From Eucalyptus grandis (Eukaryota > Streptophyta > Magnoliopsida > Myrtales > Myrtaceae), in assembly GCF_016545825.1 (NCBI RefSeq), contig NC_052619.1:3983501-4047500 (forward strand): a stretch of 64,000 nucleotides of DNA. Reading direction: 5' to 3'. The notes below the pieces were generated by a model that saw nothing but the letters and a program-made list of their open reading frames with translations, was not told the origin of the DNA and made no database searches. Position 1 is the stretch's first letter. The number at the start of each line of letters is the position of its first letter. Positions 34,375 to 45,633 of the stretch are shown one piece after another. The position numbers were made by a program, and so were the translations under genes.

Positions 34375-37300
34375 ATGGTACCCACCTTCCTCCTCTTCCT
34401 GACGTGGGTCCTCGCCGCGAGCTCCGGCGTCGGCGGCGGCGGCAACTACGGCGTCTTCAGCCTCAAGTACCGGTACTACGGGCAGGAGACGTCCCTCAGC
34501 GCCCTCAAGGCCCACGACACCCAGCGCCAGCTCCGTATCCTCGCTGGCGTTGATCTCCCCCTGGGCGGCACCGGCCGCCCTGACGCCGTCGGGTACGAAT
34601 TTCCGTCCCTCTCTGGCTTGGTTTCCTTATCGATTACGTCCTCGGGTCGGGTTCCGTCGGAGTCGTCGATTCTGCCGGTGGTCGTTGTGGTTGACTTGTG
34701 CGACTCCCTATTAGGAGCTGATAAAACACGATTTGTTGTATGTTTTTTGCATGAAGGCAGCTAGTGTTTGGATGATCAGACGGGGCGTAGTTGAATATAG
34801 GGGTCAATTCCATTCCATTTTGTGTGTGGAAACTGATTTCTGGGTCTGGATTCTTTTAGGCTTTATTATGCGAAAATCGGTATTGGGACCCCTGCGAAGG
34901 ACTACTATGTACAAGTCGACACGGGGAGTGATCTCATGTGGATCAATTGTATTCAGTGCAGAGAATGCCCCAGAAGAAGCTCCCTTGGTGTATGTAAATG
35001 CTTTCGTCTCTGTAGTTGTTCCTCTGTTCTAGTCTTTCCTGACTCAATGATTCTTTGATCTGACTCATTGTCTTTATTCTATTAGATAGACCTCACGCTG
35101 TATGATATAGAGCAATCGGACACTGGTAAACTGGTCTACTGTGATAACTCGTTTTGCATAGGGTATAGTGGAGGTCCCTTGTCAGGCTGCAGCGCTAATG
35201 TGTCTTGTCCATATCTTGAGATATATGGTGATGGGAGCTCCACTGCTGGATACTTTGTGAAGGATGTGGTGTTATATGATCAAGTATCTGGAGATCTCCA
35301 GACAACAACTGCAAATGGAAGCGTTATATTCGGGTCAGTTTCATCTTCATTGTTTAAGTAATACGCTAGTAGGGTTCTTGACCTTCAGCTGTTTCTTGAA
35401 GTTATTACTAGGAGAGGGGTCCTCGGTACAACATAATAGGACTGTGTCTTCTGTTTTTGTGCTTCTATAGCTAATTGACTGTTGGCTTGTAATTGAAACA
35501 AATGAGACGGATGTGTTCTTTTGCTTTTAAACTGCCTGTCTTAGTACCATGTTGGCATATTTGAGGAGAAATAGCATAAAATTAGGGGTATCACGGACAA
35601 AGTAGCAATTGACAGAGTGTTTTGGTGGTTGGTTGGTGGAGGGGGTATTGCATACAAATTGCAGTGAGGAATTTGTTGAATGGTCTAGTACATGTTCAGT
35701 TCAGTCTTTAAATTGGTTTTGCTGCTTGTGACATATAGGTGTGGCGAGAGACAATCTGGAGATTTAGGTTCAGATAATGAAGAGGCACTTGATGGCATCC
35801 TTGGTTTTGGAAAATCAAATTCATCGATGATTTCACAGCTAGCTTCATCTGGAGATGTCAAAAAGATGTTTGCTCACTGTTTAGATAGTACGAATGGTGG
35901 TGGCATCTTTGCAATTGGACGCGTTATTCAACCAAAAGTGAATACAACTCCTATGGTTCCTGACCAGTATGTTTTCTTGTCCTACTTTCTTTTGGGCGTT
36001 TTGATGCATTTCCAAGTTGCATATCTTCTAAAATGTCTTCATTTAAATTTTAGTCGTACTTTTCTGTTTGAGTGGTTTCCTCCTTTGTACTAGTTCCTTC
36101 GTATTAAATTGTTTTAACTTCTCCATATCCTCTTGGTATCACTGGCCAGAAAACCCTGATATTTGTTGGAATTTTTGTCCTTGTCCCTGTCCTCGTCCTG
36201 ATTTTCAGTCTTGCTGATTTAATTTAAGTGAAAAAGGTAACTCTAGAAGGACTTCTTGATTTGGTGCTATGATCACTTGGCATGTATATGATGTGAAAGC
36301 ACCTGTTAAAGAACTTCTAGAACAGTTGCATTAGCATAATTCTAGTTTGTTGGCCCAGGGCAAGAATTTGCCCCGACATTTATGGACCATAGTTTCTTGT
36401 GGAGTCATTAGGCTCACTGTTTGGGTGCTATCTGCAAGTTCAATCTGGTAAATGTAGGACTTATCTGCCATGCTCAAGCCCACCCTGATATCAGATGAGA
36501 ATGGAGTTCATACATGGTGTACTCAGTTTCCTTAGAAGAAGTTTTGCCTTGCTATAAATATACCCTATAATGTCAATGATTTTGCTTATGGTGTTGTTTC
36601 TGGCTGCCAAATTTAGTCCAGTAATTTTAACGCGTGGTAAGTCGAGTTTATGTAATCTCTTTTGTAATATTTACAGGCCACATTACAGTGTCAACATGAC
36701 TGCAGTTCAAGTCGGTCTTGAGTTGCTAAATCTTACAACGGATGTGTTTGAGATAGGAGACAGAAAGGGCACCATACTTGACAGTGGTACAACCTTGGCC
36801 TACCTTCCAGAAATTATCTATCAGCCATTAGTAAGCAAGGTCTGTGGTATAACCGGATGTCGATGTTCAGTATTCTCCCATATTGCTCACTTGGATGCAT
36901 TTGTGCCTTTTTTGTTTTCAGATTATTGGTCAGCAGCCTGATTTGAATGTCCACACGGTTAATGATGAATACACTTGCTTCCAATATTCAGAGAGGTATA
37001 GTGTATCTATAGTCACATTGACATTGATCCATCATTCAGAAAAGGCATTTTGTGGTTATATATGTTGCATTTGATTTTATAAATGTTTTTTCCTTGTAAA
37101 GGAATTTGATAAATGGGTCAGGAATCTGCATAGTGCTTTCACCAATATTAACACATTCATAGCGGGAAAAATGAAGAAAAAGATGTCTAGATGGACTAGC
37201 AAAATGTTTTCGTGTGGGAGGTTTGAGATCCCCTCTCAGCCAAATTTCTGTCCCAAAGCAAAAGAGGATTATGTGTCTGCAGTTTTTCAATAAAGCCTTT

Positions 37301-39634
37301 GTAGCGTTTCCAGTTCTAACTTAGGCAGCGCATGTTAAAATTTATACTTCTCTATTTATCTGTTTCTTTGTTCCCCGGAACAGGTTTGGAACAGAACTCC
37401 GTTTGGTAACGCAATTTGATTTTTCTATTTCTGGAACATATTTGTTTTATAAATTGATTTAGAAGAAATCAGAAGCTAAAATTTTTAATTTCTCAATTTC
37501 TGTTCTAGAAATTTTGTCGTGCGCACCCTTAGTCTCGTTTCGGTTGTGAATTTATACTTAAGTGTGCTAATTCTAAAAGAGTTCTGTTAGGAAGATTTGT
37601 TCCCCCTAAGGGGCGTGGAATCTTTTTTGTGCATGCCAACTACTGCCACTGCTTCTGGCTTTCACAAGAGCCAATAGTTGATAGCTGATTTCACAAGCCT
37701 GAAAGAAGAGAAAAGATTATGGTGTCAAAGTCCTTTTTTGATTTTAAAAGAGTTTCAGGGGGATGTGATCTTGTGTCAGTAGTATTCACATGATTTTGAC
37801 ATTCATTTAATTTACGAACATAGATTCCTTTACACGGTGCTATAATGCATCGTGTAGCTTGTACCTTTTATTGCACGATAACTATATGATCTCATTCATG
37901 TATGTTTCTCCTGTTGCAGCGTTGATGAAGGATTTCCTAATGTCACCTTTCATTTTGAAAATTCGCTCACTCTGAATGTTCATCCTCACGAATATCTATT
38001 TCCTTATGTAAGTATGATGACCTGCAATCTCTGCATTTACCTGTTTAATGATGCCTTTTCTTGGTCAAAATTTTGATATGCTTAACTTAACTGTTTGTTA
38101 TACCATAAAGGGTTAGTGACCTTATTTTTAATAGAAAAGTAGAGGAACTATGGGTCCTAATTCTTCTTGGAGTATAAATGATGTTTGACATTGATGTTAT
38201 GGAGGTCCTTGATGGTTGATATCCTAATGAGGAACTCAGTTAATCACTTTTTAATATGAAAATAGAAAATTTGGGATGTTTTCCAAAATCAAACACGGCC
38301 AAAGCTGCCAGGGATCCGGGGCTCGCTTCATTCTATACTATCAGTCCTATTTGTCTATATATGCCACTTACAGTAGTTATAAAGTTGTCTGGAAGTGAAT
38401 GAAAAGGATCTCTGAAATGTCGGGGAGCGTTGAGCTGTCAACCCTGTCTTCTCCAGTGTCAAGGTGGCAAGAGCCTGTCTCTTGTGGCAACTAGAGCTGG
38501 TGGAGCTCATGGTAGTAATTTGTTCGTCTGAAGGAAGACGTTCCCTGGTTCAAGCAGGGGCAATCGGTAGAACTTTAGAGCTGGTCTTAACAGGGATCCA
38601 TTGAGGAGCTCCGGTTTTCATGGAGATTAATAAGACAGAAATGTATCAATTTGCTACCTTTTTAGTCACTTAGAACTCCCAATGTTTTGTGCATAGTCTG
38701 CAAATAATGCTGATTGCACATCGCAGTGTACACCGCAAATTGAGACAAATAAATAATGAGAAACTGAATATTTCCTTGCTTCTGCGAAGGGAGTTAGGGA
38801 AAGCTAAAAAAATTAATGGATTAATGGGTGAATAAGATGGATCAATTTCATGATAAGTTATTGTAAATAACAGCTATATAATTTATCATTGTGGCTTGTA
38901 CATAAATGTGTTAAAATTTCACTGCCATTCAATATGCAAGCAGGACACTAACAAAAGGGATTAAGATTGATGGGTATATCGGGTAGGACCTGGATGTATA
39001 GGACCAAATAGTGTACTCTTCTATTCGCATGATATTTGGTAATTGGGCTGGTGGCAAGATGGGTCTGAGTATCTATTATCTATTCACCTTTCCTATTTTA
39101 TGCATCTATAATGAGTTCATTCATTTCAAAGGTTCATTTTCCTAATACTGGATTCGCAGGAAGGTTTATGGTGTATTGGTTGGCAAAATAGTGGGATGCA
39201 GTCTAGTGACAGAAGGAACTTGACACTTCTCGGAGGTATATTAATGTGTAATATTACACGTCTTCTTACAAATCCCTCATTGTCGTATCATCTTTTCTTC
39301 TTCATTTGGAAAATTTGGTATTTGGCAAATGTTAATCACCTAAGAATTTTCTTGGCTGATATAAAAAGAGCATTCTCTGTGTAAGATTTGATCCCCATCC
39401 TTGGACACTTGATTTCTGCATCCAGCTGATCTTTACAGTGTAAGCCTTGTGTCTGATGTATTGTCCCAGAGATGTCAGCATTAGTTATCCCTATAGCTAT
39501 TACTAACAAGCTGTCCTTAAGCCAAAGGACACTTGATTTCTGCCTTCACGTGATCTCCACAATATAAACCTCTTGTCTGAGGTATTGATTGTCCCAGAGG
39601 TGTCAGCACTAATAATCCCTGTAGCTATTACTCG

Positions 39635-39666
<32 letters not shown>

Positions 39667-41271
39667 ATATCTACATCAAGTGTTATTGTCTTAATGGCTC
39701 CACAGTTTCTTAATATACGTTGTCGATGCCCGTGAAGCAGGTTTGTGGTTTCGATACCTAAAAACCAATTTCTAACTCTGCAATCTTAATTTTGGTTCTC
39801 ACAAGGGCTTTATTTCAATGTTCTGAGAGGACATAAACTTCTCTTTGGAGGAAATAATAGTAGGCATGTCAATAGCATGTCATCAGTGAGGATGAGAAAG
39901 GCCTTGAGCATTCACTGCCTGATGAAACTTTCTTTTATGGGCAATTCTGCCCCAGTTTAGAGTCGTGGTCCTCTCAAATCCTCCATGGTTCTCAAGGCAA
40001 TTTTTTTCATGCCATTCTTATCAAAATTAACCATCAATCTCTCTATATGTTAAGGAAGCTCCCTATCATATCAGAGAGTGTGTTGTGGCCAACAGCATGC
40101 TTCACTGTACATTGAAAAAGTTAGATCTTTTAGGTATCCTAGTTTCACCATTTTGCGGCAGCAGGTTATATTTGACCAATTGGCTTTTGAACTTACATTT
40201 CCCCAGTTGTTTGTTCTGACCTCATATTTTGTGAGTACTGCTGCTTTGCTCTCTTAAAATTTGTTATTCTGCCTCCTTACTTTCTGAGACTACCAGCTGC
40301 TTCCACTTGGGGTATTCCAATGGTAGATTAACTTAAATTGTCGTACCTTTTTTTATCTGTAAGTTGAGGCTTTTAGGTCTCTAATCCTGTAAATGTTTGT
40401 TTGGTTGAGATATGTAGCCAGAGTTTTATGAAGAAACTAAGTGTATGGATCATCTTCAGCAGTATTCCTAGGGATTGACATTGAATGCACACCATTGGTA
40501 CTTCTATGACAGTTAAAACTTTTGTTAAGTTCGGACACATCAAACACTGAATTTCTTGTACTCGATGTCAAGAAGCCTGATATCTTGTTTGGTCCATCAC
40601 TGAGCTGCTGTGGATGATGCCATTCCAAATTTTCACTGTCAAAAGCTGTTATAGTGGTTCTTTTCCTGTACTTAAAGAGTCTATGCTAAGCTTCATGTGC
40701 TGCTTTGCAGATTTAGTGCTTTCAAATAAGCTTGTTGTGTATGATCTGGAAAAGCAGGCCATTGGATGGACAGAGTACAATTGTAAGTACCATGTCACTT
40801 TTCCTCTGTCGTTTATGGATCTTTTCTTCATTCCACTATGTTTCCATTGAACTCGTATAAGGGTAGGAATATCCTAGTACTCTCAAGTTGTAGGTGAGAA
40901 TTGGATGTTAAGGTCTAAATTGAACAGCTGAACAAGAAGCATTTGCTTTTTCATGCTATTTTTTTACCTTGGAGGTCTCCTGCCTTGTCTGTTTGTTTGG
41001 TTATATAGGAACAACAACCTTGGACATTACTAGGATCAATGATTCTATAAAATTTAAGGTTAATGAGCAACTATTCCTGTTTCTTGACCTCTTGTTGTTT
41101 CTTTCAGGCTCTTCAAGCATTAAGCTGCAAGATGAACACAGTGGAACAGTACATTTAGTAGGTTCCCATTATATTCCCTCTGAAAGCCCTCCTCCTTGTG
41201 ATGTAACGGTGTTGGTTCCGTTCATTTTACTGTTGACGCTGCTGCAGATATTCATACACCAAAACATGTGA
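34375..41271 (+). CDS. Secreted, probably GPI-anchored pepsin-like aspartic protease
   Basis: A1-family endopeptidase of the plant group represented by Arabidopsis At1g65240 and At5g36260 (A39/A36). Exons: 34375-34592, 34860-34989, 35086-35333, 35739-35966, 36677-36839, 36922-36995, 37920-38007, 39160-39235, 40711-40782, 41108-41271. All nine junctions keep phase, giving 486 residues, normal for the group. Residues 1-20 are a signal peptide (MVPTFLLFLTWVLAASS). The first catalytic motif DTGSDLMWI is at about 93, the flap tyrosine lies in YLEIYGDGSS (about 163-172), and the second motif DSGTTLAYL is at about 310. Nepenthesin-type cysteines follow the first motif. The C-terminus is hydrophobic (VLVPFILLLTLLQIF, about 467-481), as for a GPI-attachment signal. 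It should act at the plasma membrane or wall. Arabidopsis relatives serve pollen and ovule development; that role is not shown here. Long introns hold repeats. Confidence 0.94.
37324..37528. mobile_element. Short Harbinger-like MITE in protease intron 6
   Basis: Begins GGCAGCGC and ends GCGCACCC, imperfect inverted termini, flanked by TTA on both sides (37321-37323 and 37529-37531). It contains CGTTTGGTAACGC and TTCTGTTCTAGAA, shared with the larger elements at 41971 and 61430. A 3-base TTA/TAA duplication is typical of PIF/Harbinger elements. Confidence 0.55.
39395..39665. repeat. Tandem duplication and (CT)n in protease intron 8
   Basis: A unit of about 120 bases occurs twice; both copies contain ACTTGATTTCTGC, GTCCCAGAG and TGTCAGCA. 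The second copy is followed by a (CT)n tract at about 39633-39660. Intronic. Confidence 0.8.
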
Positions 41272-41281
41272 GAGTCGATCA

Positions 41282-41287
41282 AATAAA
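41282..41287 (+). terminator. Candidate poly(A) signal of the protease gene
   Basis: AATAAA lies 11 bases after the stop codon. It is unusually close, so a later unrecognised site may be used instead. Confidence 0.3.
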
Positions 41288-41970
41288 GGTGAAAGTTAAC
41301 ATATAGGGAAGATTGTTAAACTGATCACACAACTGTGAAGTAGGCACTTTTGACGATTGGTAGTGATCATGGTTTGCCCGGGCATCCTAGGATAATGTAG
41401 TTTGTCATTTTGGGTTAATAATTTTTGTCCACAAAGTGAGAATCTTATATTACCCATAGCTAATGCATGTATAGTCTCTCTCTCTCTCCCTCTCTCCTCT
41501 CTCATGTGCAAACAATTCTATAAAAGGCCAAGTAATCCAAATACAGATATTCCTCTCTGATTTTAGTTCTGCTGAAGTTTTGTGTTGGAAATTTTTGCTT
41601 GTAATCTCTTGAACATTCTATAAAATGGACTTGCAAAAAATGGTTCTTACATTTTTTATATTGCTTTTCCTGCTAGCCCAAAATACGGTCGGTTCTTTAG
41701 GTTACTTAACTACAATGTAATTATTCAAGATCAGACTGGGACATCCGGTGCTTGGGGGTGGGGTTGCGCATATGCCTTTTATCTTTTTATGAATCTGACC
41801 GGTTGTATCTTTCAGAGTGGGGAAAAACTGAAATTAAGGGACACATGAAGCTCAAACTGTAGTTTCGTCGTATACCTTGTGATGTTGTTCAGCTGTGATA
41901 TTCGATATTTTGTTAGTCGAGGCGCAGTGTCTAAATTGATTCCGAGAAATTGAGCATAGTTGCTAACTAA

Positions 41971-42729
41971 ATGTGCGTTTGGTAATGTTTATGTTTTGAG
42001 AAACAATTCTTTTTTCAATTTTTTTTTTTTTGTTTCTGTTTTCAGAAACAATTTCTGAGTATTCAAACACGTTTGGTAACTATACAAAATTTCTATTCCT
42101 AGGAAAGAAATGCGTTTGGTACAGTCCGATATATTTTTTTATGATTTTTTTTTAATTTATTAATAATTTTATTACATTTTTTTTTTCTTTTTCTTTTCCT
42201 TCTTCTAGCTAGTCACTGGCAGGCGACTGACTAGACAAGGACCGACAAGGTCGGCCTTGGGGGAGGCTTGCGGTCACCTCGAGCCTCATCGTGATTGGGT
42301 GAGTTTTCACTCGGCCACCAGCGAGGTTGAGCCTTGCTATGGTTGGGCAAGTCTAGGCCACTACGAGGTCGGTGTCGCCTGGCCAAGGCAAGGCTCGGGG
42401 GCCGGCGAGGTCGCTGGAGCCTTGTCTGGCCAATCGTCGGTCGGTGCCGAGGCTAATGATCGACTAGGAGAAGAAGGGAGGAAGAGAGAGAGAGAAAAAA
42501 AAAAAAACAAAGAAAAGGAAAGGGGAAAAAAATTGATAATTGATTCTTGTTTCTTGAATTGTTTATTGAATGTTCTCGGAAACAATAAGCGATTTTTTTT
42601 TTCTTGTTTTTGTTCCAGATTTGTTCTCGGGAACAAAAAACTTACCAAGCGCGTTTTTGTTCTATTTCAACTTCTAGGAACATAAAAAAACAGAAATACT
42701 TGTTCTTGAAAGTGTTACTAAACGCACCC
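41971..42729. mobile_element. Harbinger-like non-autonomous TIR element
   Basis: Starts ATGTGCGTTTGGTAATG and ends with the inverse of GGGTGCGTTTAGTAACACT, flanked by TAA at 41968-41970 and 42730-42732. The outer parts are AT-rich and carry GAACAA-type words (TTTCTGTTTTCAGAAACA, TTGTTCTCGGAAAC). The middle (about 42200-42480) is GC-rich with repeated GCGAGGTCG-like words. No transposase was seen. It lies just downstream of the protease gene. Confidence 0.75.
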
Positions 42730-42732
42730 TAA

Positions 42733-43172
42733 ATCACTATTTATGATTTGTCATATACTAAGGTTGACATCATAGATAGCGTTGATCATTCTCTCTGTAT
42801 CTACTAGTTAAAATCTTGCATCTCACTTTTGTTTGTGATCCTTCTGTGGAAAAGAGGTGATCAATACAATCAAACTGTTGTGCAAACGTTAGTATACACA
42901 TGAGGTGGATATGCCTGCAACGCGCTTTTGTACTTGGTTTTTCTAGGTTTCGGCATTTAACCTATCGACACGCTCTTTACAGGCATTCTTCCTCGTACAT
43001 GATTGGTCTTAGAGATCTTGCATAATGGTGCATATGGCTCCGACTGGATGCATGCACTTGATCTATCTAATAATAATCCAAAAGTCTCTCTTAGAAGGAA
43101 TTTTTGGAGGGATTTTCCCCACGCCTGATTATATTCCACTATAACAAGAGAGATACAGATTGAGTCTAAGCC
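42733..43172. other. Intergenic sequence without a gene
   Basis: Short spacer between the Harbinger-like element and the TPD1-like gene. It should include the 3' untranslated region of the minus-strand gene. No clear poly(A) signal was found. Confidence 0.4.
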
Positions 43173-43554
43173 TCACTCGCATTGGAAATCCCAAGAACTA
43201 GGGTTCAAAGAATACTTGGAATGTGAATAGGTGAAGGAGAGCTTTTGGAGGGGTGGCAATGGCAAGCCCCCGCCGACCACGCAGTCGTTGCGATCCACCA
43301 CCTTGAGCAGCCTCGGGCTAACCAAGGACTGATTGAAGCTCCCACATTCGACGTGCACGTTGATTACCGGACACATGGGGCAGTTGTTCTGCACTTCGAC
43401 CCTGAACTTAGGAGGATCTCCGAATCCAACTTGAGTCTGCTTCACCGTCGGGCCGTTGGCAGCGCACTTGGCCCCGGACCCTGACACAAACGAGATGGTT
43501 AGCATGAACAAGCGACGATGAAACATGGGATATCATCGTATGTCAATGATACGC

Positions 43555-43585
<31 letters not shown>

Positions 43586-43656
43586 CCAGAATGAAAGAGG
43601 CCGGAGAAGGAGAGGAAGAACAAGGCAAGGAGAGCGAAGGATGCTATGCATTTCAT
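43173..43656 (-). CDS. TPD1-like: TPD1-like small secreted cysteine-rich protein
   Basis: Relative of TAPETUM DETERMINANT 1, the secreted ligand that acts with the EMS1/EXS receptor kinase in anther cell fate. Two exons: 43587-43656 and 43173-43480. They join in phase (G|GG) to give 125 residues. The first exon is a signal peptide (MKCIASFALLALFFLSFSG, then LFHSG). The mature part holds the TPD1 pattern: KCAANGPTVKQTQVG, NNCPMCPVINVHVECG, NDCVVGGG and a final WDFQCE. There are six cysteines after the signal peptide and no membrane segment. Family members are often somewhat longer at the N-terminus, so this is a short paralogue (TPD1/TDL class). The single intron is only 106 bases, and most of its start is a (CT)n run right after the GT donor. 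A minus-strand TATA box lies about 95 bases upstream. Receptor and tissue are inferred from family only. Confidence 0.9.
43559..43585. repeat. (GA)n microsatellite in the TPD1-like intron
   Basis: On the minus strand it is (CT)n beginning directly at the GT donor of the only intron of the TPD1-like gene. Length changes would alter the 5' end of a 106-base intron. Confidence 0.9.
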
Positions 43657-43747
43657 GTTGAGCAACTGAGAGAGAGAGGGAGACTTTGGACGAGAGTGTT
43701 TGAATGATTGTGTTGTGTCCTTGGGGTCGCATGCAACCCCCTTGATG

Positions 43748-43753
43748 TTTATA
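43748..43753 (-). promoter_or_regulatory. TATA box of the TPD1-like gene
   Basis: Minus-strand TATAAA in CTATAAAC, about 95 bases before the start codon, which allows a leader of about 65 bases. Confidence 0.6.
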
Positions 43754-43847
43754 GGCATTGGGAAAAGAAGATTAGCGTGCATGAACGCTGGTTCTATAAG
43801 ATGAGATGGTAAGCTGATACGGTAACAATGAAATAAAACACGGTCAT

Positions 43848-43850
<3 letters not shown>

Positions 43851-43878
<28 letters not shown>
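43851..43878. repeat. (GA)n tract upstream of the TPD1-like gene
   Basis: About 14 GA repeats, roughly 200 bases upstream of the start codon. A third (GA)n run is at about 44311-44330. GA/CT tracts are frequent in plant promoters; function is not shown. Confidence 0.85.
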
Positions 43879-43881
<3 letters not shown>

Positions 43882-44641
43882 TGGTCACATGTTTGAGGTC
43901 AGAAGCAAAAGGGCCTCCGGCCAATAATTCGACCTGCAAAAGGAGATGCGCCTCTGCAAATCCCAAGCAGGGCCCCCTCCCTCTCTGTCCCTCTCTTTCT
44001 CGCTGAGTCCACATGCTCTGGTTCACCAATGCAGTGGCAAGTCCACGAGAAGGCCATCACGAGACCGACTTGCGATGGGGACGGGTCGTGCTAAAGGAGA
44101 CACGCCGCGGAGTAAAGTCTTTTCCGTATCTAATTAGCCCTTCTTTTTTCCAGTCTTGGGAAGTGACTCTGTCGATGCACAAGCTCCGCGCGTCGGGAAT
44201 CAGTCGACTCCCGTGCTTCCTGACTTGTAATCTGCAAATCGCAGAAAAGGGAGATTCCCCGGGTCCTTACCTTACTCTCGAACGATTGAACCAGAAGGTA
44301 TTCATAGTAGAGAGAGAGAGAGAGAGAGAGTGAGAGAGTCTCATTTTATAGGGAGAATACTAGGGTTATGGACTTGATTAATATGCCTCATGAAAGGTTT
44401 GTAGTTTGGGCAAAAGCCACAAAAAACCACAAACTATATTCATTGCAACATATTTATCAAAAACTTTTTTTTTTCAATAACACCAAAATCTAAAACCATG
44501 ACTACAGTCTAATAGACTGTTCACGTATGCCCTTTTCCATTAATAAGCACCATTAAAAATTTACCCGCATGAATATCATAAATCAAATTGTGTTGACATG
44601 ACACACAAGTGGTTTAAGTAAAATAAAAATGATGTTTTGAC

Positions 44642-45554
44642 TAGGAGTGTGCAAAAGAATCGGGATCTCGCCCTGACCGCCTGTAAGCCAGACAGGAACC
44701 GCCCGGAACCAGTGGTTCTTGAGGAAATCGATCCGGGGTTCCCGATTCGATTTATGGGAATCGGTGGCACTGGTCCGATTTTCGGTTTCATGGGCGGATC
44801 CGTCTACCCGTCCATCCGGACCGGACCGGTTAATTTTTAATATTAAAAAAAATAAAATTACTAATTAACAAACACTGTCGAATTTGCTCTCTCTCTCTCT
44901 CCATCACACCCATTTTCCAGCTTCCGCCGAAAACCTTAACAAGTCCCGAGAGCCTACGGCTCTCCACGCTCCCTTCCTTCCCCAAAAACTCGAAAGATCT
45001 CAACTTTGAGGTTCCCCAGCTTGCTGTCCTCCATCGACACTGTGGAGCTTTGTCACTTCCAAGTGAAACGGCACAGAAGAGAGCTACAAAACAGTAGCAA
45101 AGAAACCCTAAAACGCCGCCTCTGCCCCTCCAAATCCAAGTACCAGAACCCTCCCAAGTACCCATCTTTCTTCCATCCGCACATGCGAAGAAGCAAGGTT
45201 GCAGGAGGAGGAGAAGAAGAATAGGTCTAGGGTTTGCGAGGATAGTAGCAGGTCCATCCATCCCTTTCTTTATTCAGCCCTCCGAAAAATCGCCGTCGCC
45301 CTTAATAGTATCCGTTTGTCCGTCCATCCCTTTCTCTATTCGGCACTCCGGAAAATCGCCGTCGCCCTTGACAACAACGGGTCCGTCCCTTTCTCTATTG
45401 ATGAGACTAGTTTCATGGATCCATCCGGAAACTGGACTGGATCGGCGGTCCGATTCCCGGATGGATTCCGGTTCCCATTTTTTGGAACCGGTCCTTAGCA
45501 GACGGTTCTTGATTCTAGGTCGAGAACCGCCCGCTCAGACAATGCACACCCTTA
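44642..45554. mobile_element. hAT-like non-autonomous element with gene-like cargo
   Basis: Termini TAGGAGTGTGCA and (inverted) TAAGGGTGTGCA match at 10 of 12 positions. They are flanked by GTTTTGAC (44634-44641) and TTTTTGAC (45555-45562), an 8-base duplication with one mismatch, as hAT elements make. Both ends carry subterminal CCGG/GGAACCGG words. The interior (about 44880-45250) looks like plant gene sequence: CT-rich, then AAACCCTAAAACGCCGCC. No transposase was recognised. A near-identical tandem segment lies at 45252-45410. Confidence 0.7.
45252..45410. repeat. Tandem repeat inside the hAT-like element
   Basis: CCATCCCTTTCT, TATTC, then AAAATCGCCGTCGCCCTT occurs twice (period about 70 bases), and a third partial copy begins near 45385. 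Confidence 0.85.
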
Positions 45555-45608
45555 TTTTTGACTGAAAAATCATCTAACAAAGCCTTGACATAGGTTAAAC
45601 GCAATATG

Positions 45609-45633
45609 TGCTCAGACAATGCACACCCTTAGG
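45609..45633. repeat. Second copy of the hAT-like 3' end
   Basis: GCTCAGACAATGCACACCCT, then TA, is found at 45531 (end of the element) and again here, 78-80 bases further on and outside the duplicated target. It looks like a duplicated or abandoned element end. Confidence 0.6.

Noticed and set aside
33804..34445. Minus-strand open frame of 213 codons
   Set aside because: It runs antisense through the protease leader and exon 1 and owes its length to CT and TTCTG microsatellites.
42257..42685. Plus-strand open frame of 142 codons
   Set aside because: It lies wholly in the GC-rich core and tail of a Harbinger-like element and has no recognisable protein.
43173..43526. Single-exon TPD1-like model starting in the intron
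   Set aside because: The upstream exon supplies a proper signal peptide and joins in phase at clean GT-AG sites.
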